Assembly: GCA_910587355.1 (NCBI GenBank)
Contig: CAJUKF010000019.1
Span: 24,475-47,686 of the forward strand
DNA: 23,212 nt
DNA from: an uncultured Muribaculaceae bacterium
Lineage (GTDB): Bacteria > Bacteroidota > Bacteroidia > Bacteroidales > Muribaculaceae
Direction: 5' to 3'
Below, piece after piece: positions 16,914 through 23,212 of this stretch. A program made the translations under genes and the position numbers. Every line of letters starts with the position of its first letter. The first letter of the stretch is position 1. The notes below the pieces were generated by a model. It was not told the DNA's origin. It worked only from the letters and a program-made list of their open reading frames with translations, and made no database searches.

Positions 16914-18191
16914 TTATTCTACGTAAAGGAATTTGCGTCCGTTCTGTATGTAAATCTGACCGGGAACGGGGTGAGAGACACGTATGCCCTGAAGATTGTA
17001 GACAGGAGCATCGGGATTTTCTGAGCCGGGAGCCACGATGTCCTCAACTCCGTTCGCGTCGGGCAGCGCGAGGAAATGGCCCGGATTAATATACACTTTC
17101 CATTCGCCGATGTATTTGCCCTGAGGGTCCCACTGATGCAGCTTGCCGGCACTGGTATACGATACGGCATCAGTAGCGTAGATGTAGCCCGAGTAAGGGT
17201 TTACATATAGACCATAGGGCTGTGCGAAAGTCTCGATATTCTCTTTTACGGTGCCCGGTAATGTTGTGCTTACACCGGCTTCAGCACCATCGTTTAGCAC
17301 GGCCTCGGGATTAATGGTGATATAGTCGTATACATATCCGCCTGTTGCCATCGAGTATTGAGAGCCAATGGCATAAAAGCTTCCGTCAGTAGCTACGGTG
17401 CTGTAAGTCGACGCATATGGCAGCGCTACCGAGCATTCGTTGTCCGGCACGCCGGCGAGCACTTTGTCGCAATCCATAATGACGGTTGCGGGCCCATTTG
17501 CGCCGTAATCGCCTACGGAATTGATGCATAGATACTTGCCTGACTGTGACATGGAGCCGTAGAGATTGATTTTGCCCGTGTCTACCGTGCGTTCAACAAT
17601 CATTGTCTCGGCATTTACAACTGATACAGTTTTTTCATAATCGTGGTTTTCGGAGTATGAATATCCGCCGCTGTTTGCTACGAAAAGACGACCTTTGTAA
17701 ACGGCTACGCCTTCAGGCTCGTATCCGACTTCGCAGGCTGCTACGACTTTGAAAGTCTCAACGTCTATTTTTGCCACATAGCCCTTTGTGAATGTTTTCG
17801 TTGTGCCGTCAATCTCGATTTCGTGTGCGTAAGAGGTGGCGTAGAGGTAGTTTCCGTCGGATGCAAGCTTGCGGCAGTTGGGTACGTTTTCTATGGCCGT
17901 GATTGCTGTGCCGTCGGGATTGATAATATGTATGATATTTGACGTGTTGACGGCAATGGCAATCTGTTTGCCGTTTATAAGGACGATGTCGTTGGGCGTA
18001 TCACCGATTTTTTCGTTATTGATTTCGCCGAACCAGTCGTTGCTTACGATTGTGCCGTCTTCGAAGTACGACAGACGTCCGTTGTCCATACCCCAGCTGC
18101 CTTCGTTGACTATGACCAGTTGCTCCTTGGCCGAGCCGCTGATAGCCGAAGCGGCTAACACAAGTGTGATAAGAGTAGACTTTAAATGCAT
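16914..18191 (-). CDS. BtuG-like beta-propeller cobalamin-binding protein (DUF5074/YncE-like)
   Basis: The 425-residue protein has a signal peptide ending at about SAISGSA. No lipobox cysteine is present, unlike the lipoprotein BtuG of Bacteroides. Repeated blades follow, for example VIVNEGSWGMDNGRLSYFED, GDTPNDIVLINGKQIAIAVN, EPEGVAVYKGRLFVANSGG and PYGLYVNPYSGYIYATD. These fit a seven-bladed propeller of the DUF5074/YncE group, which includes BtuG. The last 30 or so residues, starting PVYNLQGIRV and including GQIYIQNGRKF, look like the short sorting-type tail common in Muribaculaceae secreted proteins. A cobalamin riboswitch lies in its leader, which strongly links it to B12. Likely role: capture of B12 outside the cell for the adjacent BtuB-like receptor. 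Binding itself is inferred. Confidence 0.82.
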   Translation of the reverse strand: MHLKSTLITLVLAASAISGSAKEQLVIVNEGSWGMDNGRLSYFEDGTIVSNDWFGEINNEKIGDTPNDIVLINGKQIAIAVNTSNIIHIINPDGTAITAIENVPNCRKLASDGNYLYATSYAHEIEIDGTTKTFTKGYVAKIDVETFKVVAACEVGYEPEGVAVYKGRLFVANSGGYSYSENHDYEKTVSVVNAETMIVERTVDTGKINLYGSMSQSGKYLCINSVGDYGANGPATVIMDCDKVLAGVPDNECSVALPYASTYSTVATDGSFYAIGSQYSMATGGYVYDYITINPEAVLNDGAEAGVSTTLPGTVKENIETFAQPYGLYVNPYSGYIYATDAVSYTSAGKLHQWDPQGKYIGEWKVYINPGHFLALPDANGVEDIVAPGSENPDAPVYNLQGIRVSHPVPGQIYIQNGRKFLYVE

Positions 18192-18224
18192 AATGTATGT
18201 TTTTAATATGGTTATAACAATCTG

Positions 18225-18257
18225 GGTCTTACAGGGTAGTGGATACCCGATAAGACC
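18225..18257 (-). promoter_or_regulatory. Two-tier hairpin next to the propeller gene start
   Basis: On the minus strand GGTCTTA pairs with TAAGACC, and inside them GGGTA pairs with TACCC around a five-base loop; only a TC/TG internal loop interrupts. It ends 33 bases before the ATG at 18191. No T run follows, so it may modulate translation as part of the riboswitch expression platform. That role is inferred. Confidence 0.45.
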
Positions 18258-18298
18258 TTATGGTTTTTAATGGTTTTGAAACAGATACAATGCCTCAA

Positions 18299-18333
18299 TT
18301 TCATAAATTAATGGGTTAAACCAATTTATGAAA
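18299..18333 (-). promoter_or_regulatory. Eleven-pair hairpin in the riboswitch leader
   Basis: The arms TTTCATAAATT and AATTTATGAAA pair perfectly around a 13-base loop that itself holds GGTTTAACC. On the minus strand the bases after it are TTGAGGC, not a T run. It sits between the B12 aptamer and the start codon. A role in the on/off switch is possible but not shown. Confidence 0.45.
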
Positions 18334-18474
18334 CTTCGTTTACGGGAAAAAGAAATGAGGGAAATGGAGCGCCTGTATATAAATACATGTAGCGTTGCAG
18401 TAGATTGCCGCAATAGGAGCGTTCCCTAAGTCTTTCGGAGCCTGTTTCGCGAAGCTTCGGTTTGAAAGAACAAT

Positions 18475-18680
18475 TACGGGAGCAGGTCTTCTGGCTTATC
18501 TCCTCCGGTTGTCCGTCTTCCCGGTGTGAGCCAGTGACATAGTGGACAAGGAGTTGCGTTCAAGATATATGATGAACAGCAGAGAATTACAGCAGCGCGT
18601 CTGCCGGGGATTTACACCCCGTTCCTTAAGGCATAACCGGCCTCTGCCGGCATGGGTACGCCTTTGCGCCCGGATTTATC
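18475..18680 (-). ncRNA. Cobalamin riboswitch aptamer
   Basis: Read on the minus strand, this stretch shows the conserved B12-riboswitch core. It starts near the promoter with ACCGATAAATCCGGGCGC. The core GGAACGGGGTGTAAATCCCC, then GACGCGCTGCTGTAA, follows. A CCGGGAAGACGG segment comes next, and the 3' B12 box AGCCAGAAGACCTGCT lies at 18481-18496. Order, spacing and length (about 200 bases) are standard. Binding of adenosyl- or another cobalamin would lower expression of the downstream gene. The first downstream gene is the BtuG-like propeller at 18191. The exact 5' and 3' limits are approximate. Confidence 0.95.
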
Positions 18681-18685
18681 GGTTG

Positions 18686-18693
18686 CAAAGGTA
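18686..18693 (-). promoter_or_regulatory. -7 promoter element of the riboswitch transcript
   Basis: The minus strand reads TACCTTTG, a full TAnnTTTG match, placed just before the first bases of the aptamer. This puts the RNA start near 18682 and gives an unusually long leader of about 490 bases. Confidence 0.6.
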
Positions 18694-18757
18694 CTTGTTA
18701 TTTGTGGTATAAGGTGATTTTTAGTTGTTAATATAAGTTAAGGGGTGAAGCGTGAAG

Positions 18758-20080
18758 TCAGAAGGAGAATTGTGCCATCAGGCCGATGCGGCGTGCGCGC
18801 CGGTGTTCGCCGTCGACGTTTTTGCGTACGCCCGTAGTGAATTCGAGGCCCGTCTGGATGCGCGGTGTGAGATTCCAGAATATGTTGGCGGCCATGTACT
18901 GACCGTATTTGTACTCAGAGCCTGCGGCACCGTCGCGAGGGAGATAGCGGCTTTCGGCGAATGTAACCGAAGCGAAAAGGTTGGGCCGGAAGTTATACTG
19001 CACGCCGAGGTTCCAGCCGATAGCGTATGGTGCATATAGGCGCCCCGGCTGACCGGGTTCGGGCACGAGGTCGTACGTGCCCATCTGGAGGTCGCCGCCG
19101 AGGCTTTCGAAGCCTGCTCCGCCACAGAATGTGCCGTAGAGCGTGAGCGGTTTCAGCGGATGCCCGACAGCCGAGAGCTGAGCGCCCCAGCCGACGAGGT
19201 TGTGGTTGCGTTCGGCAACGAGGTTGCGGTAGGAGAGCGAGCGGACAATGCCCGACAGACGGACGTGCTCCGAGCGCCCCCATGCATACTGCACGAATAC
19301 AGCGGCATCAGGAAGCCAGTTGTCGACTTTCGCAGTGAGGCCGGCCTGCTCCGTGGGACTTGTTTGCGGCGTTTCGGCCGAGGCTGCGACGGTGATGCGG
19401 TCGCGCCATGTGTGCATCCAGCGCACGAGGACGTTTGTAGGCGACATCTTATTGTTAGGTCCGGACGCGTCGACAGTCGGGGGCAGGGCAGATGGGTCGG
19501 AGAAAGTGGATGCGGCGTAGCCGATTGTCCAGTCGCGGACAATCGCATATGCCTTCTTAAGGTTGAAGCCGAGCCTGTTGTAACCGTTGAAATTCGCTTC
19601 GATATACAGCTGATATTCACCGAACTGCTTGTTGCGGCCTATGACGCGGAAGAACAATGTGGTGCCTGAGGGTGTAGTGTTGAATTTGCGCATCTTCGTA
19701 GGGTCGGGATGCATGGGAATGAGATAAGGCGCGAAGCCGTTAGCCGGGATAGCGCCGCCCCAGTCGTACCAGCCGCGCATACGCACGCATCCGCCGATGC
19801 CCATGGCGAGTGCCGCGTCCTTGCTCATGAAAAGGAAATACGGAGCCGCCGGGTCGGAGAAATTGCGGAACTGGTCGTAATAGAACATGTTGATGAGGTG
19901 GCGGAGCGAATCGATGTGCGTTTCCGAAATGGTTTCGGGCTTTCCGTCGATATAAACGATTTTGTGGTCGGCCACAAGAGAATCGCTCTGCGAATCGACG
20001 AGCGAAGAGCTCCGCAGAGACTGTGCCGTGCATACGGCTGATGCAATAAGCAGAAGAGCAAATGTGAGAATATTTTTCAT
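18758..20080 (-). CDS. DcaP-like outer-membrane porin
   Basis: The chosen start gives 440 residues with a signal peptide MKNILTFALLLIASAVCTA. A short linker region follows (about 45-75, with SETHIDSLRHLINMFYYDQF). The barrel is rich in aromatic and glycine residues and ends in phenylalanine (GLMAQFSF), as expected for outer-membrane barrels. Segments such as FFRVIGRNKQFGEYQLYIEA, then the long strand pair to GYAASTFSDPSALPPTVDASG and KMSPTNVLVRW, match DcaP-family trimeric porins, which pass small anionic solutes. An upstream in-frame ATG would add 59 residues that look like random intergenic coding (KQIRSRRRWKY) and is rejected. It diverges from the TPR gene. No hairpin terminator was found after it, so read-through into the riboswitch region is possible. 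Confidence 0.85.
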   Translation of the reverse strand: MKNILTFALLLIASAVCTAQSLRSSSLVDSQSDSLVADHKIVYIDGKPETISETHIDSLRHLINMFYYDQFRNFSDPAAPYFLFMSKDAALAMGIGGCVRMRGWYDWGGAIPANGFAPYLIPMHPDPTKMRKFNTTPSGTTLFFRVIGRNKQFGEYQLYIEANFNGYNRLGFNLKKAYAIVRDWTIGYAASTFSDPSALPPTVDASGPNNKMSPTNVLVRWMHTWRDRITVAASAETPQTSPTEQAGLTAKVDNWLPDAAVFVQYAWGRSEHVRLSGIVRSLSYRNLVAERNHNLVGWGAQLSAVGHPLKPLTLYGTFCGGAGFESLGGDLQMGTYDLVPEPGQPGRLYAPYAIGWNLGVQYNFRPNLFASVTFAESRYLPRDGAAGSEYKYGQYMAANIFWNLTPRIQTGLEFTTGVRKNVDGEHRRARRIGLMAQFSF

Positions 20081-20142
20081 ATATTTCCAACGTCTGCGGC
20101 TTCGGATTTGTTTGTTCAGGAGCTGAGTGAGCATCAAATTGC

Positions 20143-20150
20143 TAAAGATA
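20143..20150 (-). promoter_or_regulatory. Possible -7 element of the porin gene
   Basis: The minus strand reads TATCTTTA, one base off TAnnTTTG, 63 bases before the ATG at 20080. It would give a leader of about 58 bases. The match is weak. Confidence 0.3.
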
Positions 20151-20169
20151 TTTAAGCAGAGCGATGCTA

Positions 20170-20201
20170 TTTCCGGAATTGGTGAAAAATTTGTACATTT
20201 G
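20170..20201 (+). promoter_or_regulatory. Promoter of the TPR protein gene
   Basis: TTTC (20170-20173) and TACATTTG (20194-20201, full match to TAnnTTTG) are separated by 20 bases. The ATG at 20217 follows the -7 element by 15 bases, so the leader is about 12 bases. This supports 20217 over the in-frame ATG at 20127. Confidence 0.55.
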
Positions 20202-20216
20202 TCGAAATTTCGAGTA

Positions 20217-22355
20217 ATGAAAAGTATTTTGCGCAATATAATATCACTGATTATCATTCTGGTATCGGCAGTTTCGTCTGCAGCTCAGGTAAACACCGAC
20301 CAGGTGATGCGTGTTGGGCAGAACGCCCTCTATTTTGAGGATTATCTGCTGTCGATACAGTATTTCAACCAGGCCATAGAGGCGAAGCCTTATATGGCGA
20401 CACCATATTTCTACCGTTCGATAGCCAAACTCAATCTTGAGGATTATGTAGGTGCCGAGGCCGATGCGACAAAAGCTCTTGAACTCAATCCGTATCTATC
20501 CGACGCATGGGAGGTGCGTGGCGTAGCCCGGCAGAATCTCGGCTACAACCGCCGTGCTATTGACGATTATACGGAGGCTCTAAAACTTCTGCCGCGCAAC
20601 CGTCATCTGCTTTTCAATAAGGCTCTTGCTCTGACTGACCTGAAAGAATACGATGCTGCATCGGATGTTTTCGCAGAACTTATAAAATATTATCCCGGCT
20701 ATGAGAATTCGTATCTCGGTCGTGCGCATATATCTCTTGAGCGTAAAGATACCGTGAGTGCACTTGCCGATATCGACAAGGCGCTCCAAATCAACGATAA
20801 GGCCGTAAACGGCTACATAATGCGTGCCGGTATAGCCATAGACTCCGACGGCGACTATGAAAGCGCCCTTGCTGACATCGACAAGGCAATCAAGCTGCTG
20901 CCGCGAAATGCGGGCCTGTATATCAACCGTGCGTATCTGCGCTACCGTCTCGACTCTTACAACGGCGCCATGTCGGACTACGACTATGCCCTCACCATTG
21001 ACCCGCTGAATTATGTAGCTCTTTTCAACCGTGGTCTGCTGCTTATGGAGGTGAGTGCCAACGACCTCGCCCTTGAGGATTTCAACCGTGTGCTCGAACT
21101 TGAGCCTGACGAGTACCGTGCGCTCTATAACCGTGCGGTGCTGCACCGTGCCAAGGGCAACTATAAGGAGGCGGCGGCAGATATAACGCGTGTTGCCGAG
21201 CATTATCCCGATTTTCCGGGAGCTTTCTATCTTCGCGGTGCCATTTACCGCGACGAGGGGCAGCTTGCCAAAGCCGAGGCGGACTTCAAGAAGGCCGACA
21301 GACTGTCGAAATCTCTGACTCCTGAGATTGCCGCTAAATACGAACGCGAGATAGCTGCCTCGAAGCCCGATGCCGACACCGATATGGCCGTAGATGGGCA
21401 GGGCGCCAACAAGAACGGCAACAAAAGAGCCGACGACAAGCCCGGACAGCCCGACAAATCCGAAGTATCGCGCCGCTTCGCGCGTCTGCTTACAGTTGAC
21501 AATAACGTAGACTTCCGCGAAGAATACAACAACTCGGCCATACGAGGGCGTGTACAGGACCGCAATACGGCGGTGGAGACCGAGCCTATGATGATGCTGT
21601 CGTTCTATTCGTCGCCCTCGGAACTACGTCGCAATACATATTATATCCGTGAGGTGGATGACCTGAACGCTACCCGTATGCTGCGGTTCGCTCTTGTTGT
21701 TACAAACGCCGTGCCTGCGATAAATGAGGATGATGCGGCCCGTCATTTCAATTCAATCGACTATTATAACTCGTATCTTGCAACGCATACAGGGCGCCCC
21801 GTGGATTATATAGGCCGTGCGCTCGACTTCCTCACCGTGCGTGATTATGTGAATGCCGAGCGCGACGCCGACCGCGCATCGTCTATCGCTCCAGACCTCG
21901 CGCTTGCATATATGATTCGCGCACAAGCCCGTTACAGCCGTTATCTGCTTGATAAAGCCGAGGGGGGCAGCCGGCGTCAGCCATCATCCGGTACACGTCA
22001 GGGTGTCGGGCCTGATATGCCCGGTACGGATGCTATGGCGCGTCTTGCGGCGGTACAAAAATCGCTCAGCGAGATTCTTTCCGACTACGACAAGCTGATT
22101 GAACTCTCGCCGCGTATGGCTATAGCTTATTTCAACAAAGGCTGTATCCTGCTCGAAATGGAGAATTACGATGCTGCGTCGAAAGCATTCGCACAGGCGA
22201 TAGAGCTCAAACCGGACTTCGGCGAGGCATATTATAACCGCGGATACATAGAGCTGCGCAGCGGTCACCGTGATGCCGGAATCGCTGACCTGAGTAAAGC
22301 CGGTGAGCTCGGTATAGCACGAGCCTATAATCTTATCAAGCGTATGGCGTTCTGA
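20217..22355 (+). CDS. Exported tetratricopeptide-repeat protein
   Basis: The chosen start gives 712 residues. A signal peptide (MKSILRNIISLIIILVSAVSSA) precedes about nine TPR units between residues 30 and 365, shown by spaced helices such as YFEDYLLSIQYFNQAIEAKP, AEADATKALELNP and YKEAAADITRVAEHYPD. A charged, probably disordered linker (about 370-430, rich in K, D, G and N) follows, then a less regular region (about 430-540). A second TPR block near the C-terminus (MAIAYFNKGCILLEMENYDA) ends in GIARAYNLIKRMAF. Such proteins act as periplasmic or outer-membrane scaffolds; the partner is not visible. It is divergent from the porin gene and stands alone on its strand. Confidence 0.88.
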   Translation: MKSILRNIISLIIILVSAVSSAAQVNTDQVMRVGQNALYFEDYLLSIQYFNQAIEAKPYMATPYFYRSIAKLNLEDYVGAEADATKALELNPYLSDAWEVRGVARQNLGYNRRAIDDYTEALKLLPRNRHLLFNKALALTDLKEYDAASDVFAELIKYYPGYENSYLGRAHISLERKDTVSALADIDKALQINDKAVNGYIMRAGIAIDSDGDYESALADIDKAIKLLPRNAGLYINRAYLRYRLDSYNGAMSDYDYALTIDPLNYVALFNRGLLLMEVSANDLALEDFNRVLELEPDEYRALYNRAVLHRAKGNYKEAAADITRVAEHYPDFPGAFYLRGAIYRDEGQLAKAEADFKKADRLSKSLTPEIAAKYEREIAASKPDADTDMAVDGQGANKNGNKRADDKPGQPDKSEVSRRFARLLTVDNNVDFREEYNNSAIRGRVQDRNTAVETEPMMMLSFYSSPSELRRNTYYIREVDDLNATRMLRFALVVTNAVPAINEDDAARHFNSIDYYNSYLATHTGRPVDYIGRALDFLTVRDYVNAERDADRASSIAPDLALAYMIRAQARYSRYLLDKAEGGSRRQPSSGTRQGVGPDMPGTDAMARLAAVQKSLSEILSDYDKLIELSPRMAIAYFNKGCILLEMENYDAASKAFAQAIELKPDFGEAYYNRGYIELRSGHRDAGIADLSKAGELGIARAYNLIKRMAF

Positions 22356-22593
22356 GGGGCCGTGTTGCGGAGAGTTGCAAACCCGCCGAGACTGAGATGC
22401 TGTTTATTTAATTCTGCATTAAAAGTTGCATTCTGTCTCGCGGACGCGATTAATCGCGTCCCTGCTTGTTGCGTCCCGATTTGTGAGGTGGAGTTGTGTC
22501 GGATTAAAAGGGCGGTGAACAAACCTTGTGGGCTGCTTTTGATGACATTTTGAGCGGAAAAATCACTTTTTTTGAACAAAAATTTGGGAAAAA
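22356..22593. other. Intergenic stretch after the TPR gene
   Basis: This is the left part of a 313-base gap. It holds a 20-base perfect palindrome at 22442-22461 and a repeated GCGTCCC 15 bases further on. No convincing coding frame or T-tailed terminator was found. The right end merges into the promoter of the last gene. Confidence 0.5.
22442..22461. repeat. Perfect 20-base palindrome, REP-like
   Basis: GGACGCGATTAATCGCGTCC is identical to its own reverse complement. GCGTCCC occurs at its right edge (22456-22462) and again at 22471-22477. Similar GGGACGCGATT-ATCGCGTCCC palindromes occur, as I recall, as dispersed repeats in several bacterial genomes. It has no T run, so a terminator role is unlikely. 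Confidence 0.55.
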
Positions 22594-22625
22594 TTTGTTT
22601 TCGCACCAAAAAATCATTACTTTTG
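22594..22625 (+). promoter_or_regulatory. Promoter of the terminal secreted-protein gene
   Basis: TTTG (22594-22597), a 20-base spacer and TACTTTTG (22618-22625) match both parts of the Bacteroidetes promoter. The leader to ATG 22669 is about 40 bases and AT-rich. Confidence 0.65.
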
Positions 22626-22668
22626 GCGCGAGATTATCAACCTTTATATAAACTAAATCTTACATTCA

Positions 22669-23190
22669 ATGAAAAAAGTACTTACTTCGTTGATTGCATT
22701 AGTGGCAGTTGCCGCCATGGCAATGACTGCGAATGCAGCCGTAACAGTCACTTTGGTCACGCCTCCCGAAGGCGATGTGTCTAATCCGGATCACTTCCCC
22801 ACTATTCAGCTTGATACCGAAGCATACGAAAGCGGCACTGTGACAATGTCGCTGGAAGGCGGAGAATCTGTAGTTTGTGACTGGAGTTTCAATATGTCGG
22901 CATATAAACTTGAAGTCAACTGCGACAAAGTAACCAAATCCGGTAAATGGACTCTTACAATTCCCGCCGGAGCATTGGCAAACCCTGAAGATGATACCGA
23001 TGTAAATGAAGAAATCACTTACACATGGAACTACATCAATCCTACAGAGGGCGAGGCTCCGGTAAGCGGAATCACACTATCTGCATTCACAACGAATCCA
23101 GAGGGGGGAATAGTCGCCCCTGGCAACCCATGTGAAAATGACGAATACTTCCGTAATATTAAGAGGTTGTTTAATAACCAATGTGAATAA
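22669..23190 (+). CDS. Small secreted protein of unknown function, possibly truncated
   Basis: The 173-residue protein has a clear signal peptide (MKKVLTSLIALVAVAAMAMTANA). A beta-rich, acidic domain follows (about 24-130), with segments such as TVTMSLEGGESVVCDWSF and SGKWTLTIPAGALANPEDD that suggest an Ig-like fold repeated in Bacteroidales surface proteins. After about residue 145 (SAFTTNPEGGIVAPG) the character changes abruptly to ENDEYFRNIKRLFNNQCE, which is basic and unlike the rest. This may mean that a longer multi-domain protein has been cut by an insertion or frameshift close to the right edge. I do not recognise the family. The gene has a strong promoter, so it is probably expressed. 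Confidence 0.65.
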   Translation: MKKVLTSLIALVAVAAMAMTANAAVTVTLVTPPEGDVSNPDHFPTIQLDTEAYESGTVTMSLEGGESVVCDWSFNMSAYKLEVNCDKVTKSGKWTLTIPAGALANPEDDTDVNEEITYTWNYINPTEGEAPVSGITLSAFTTNPEGGIVAPGNPCENDEYFRNIKRLFNNQCE

Positions 23191-23212
23191 TAAATAAGCA
23201 TCGGTCGAATAT

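Noticed and set aside
16914..18679. Riboswitch transcript reading through into btuFCD to control them in cis
   Set aside because: A strong ten-pair hairpin with a T tract follows the propeller gene at 16826-16870, and the transcript would have to cross the whole btuB gene antisense.
20580..21203. A 207-codon minus-strand frame inside the TPR gene
   Set aside because: It is the complement of the repeated TPR coding sequence, which often stays open in this frame; no start context or motif supports it.

Overview
The window looks like a chromosomal segment of an anaerobic gut Bacteroidales bacterium, most likely in or near the Muribaculaceae. This is an inference from several signs. Starts lack clear Shine-Dalgarno sites. 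Many starts are preceded by the Bacteroidetes -7 element TAnnTTTG. The gene families (DUF5074/BtuG-like propeller, DcaP-like porin, OmpA protein, Bacteroides-type transketolase) and a short C-terminal 'VYNLQG' tail also fit this group. Base composition is moderate, apart from one clearly AT-rich gene pair at 10211-11756.

Layout. 1-348 is the N-terminal part of a membrane protein running off the left edge. 469-2211 is an exported FAD-dependent oxidoreductase. 2320-2573 is the decayed, frameshifted tail of a flavodoxin-family oxidoreductase. 2659-3879 is an abundant-type OmpA protein with its terminator, and 4055-6088 is transketolase. 6371-8504 holds a ferritin downstream of an ArnT-like glycosyltransferase, and 8626-9963 is NADP-type glutamate dehydrogenase. 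All the intact genes so far lie on the minus strand. 10211-11756 is an AT-rich two-gene unit of membrane proteins of unknown role; the first one appears to end in an immunity-protein-like (Imm40-like) domain.

11845-18693 reads as a vitamin B12 acquisition locus. It has an ATPase, permease and lipoprotein binding protein (btuD, btuC, btuF-like, minus strand), a divergent TonB-dependent receptor (btuB-like, plus strand), and a convergent BtuG-like beta-propeller protein. The propeller gene is preceded by a full cobalamin riboswitch with its own promoter. The proteins would work in series: propeller capture at the surface, TonB receptor across the outer membrane, BtuF in the periplasm, BtuCD across the inner membrane. 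The visible riboswitch controls only the propeller gene; the btuB/btuF divergent promoter region is too short to hold one.

18758-20080 is a DcaP-like outer-membrane porin, divergent from a large exported TPR protein (20217-22355). A 313-base intergenic stretch with a perfect 20-base palindrome follows. The window ends with a small secreted protein of unknown function whose C-terminus may be truncated.

No rRNA, tRNA, CRISPR array or intact transposase was seen.
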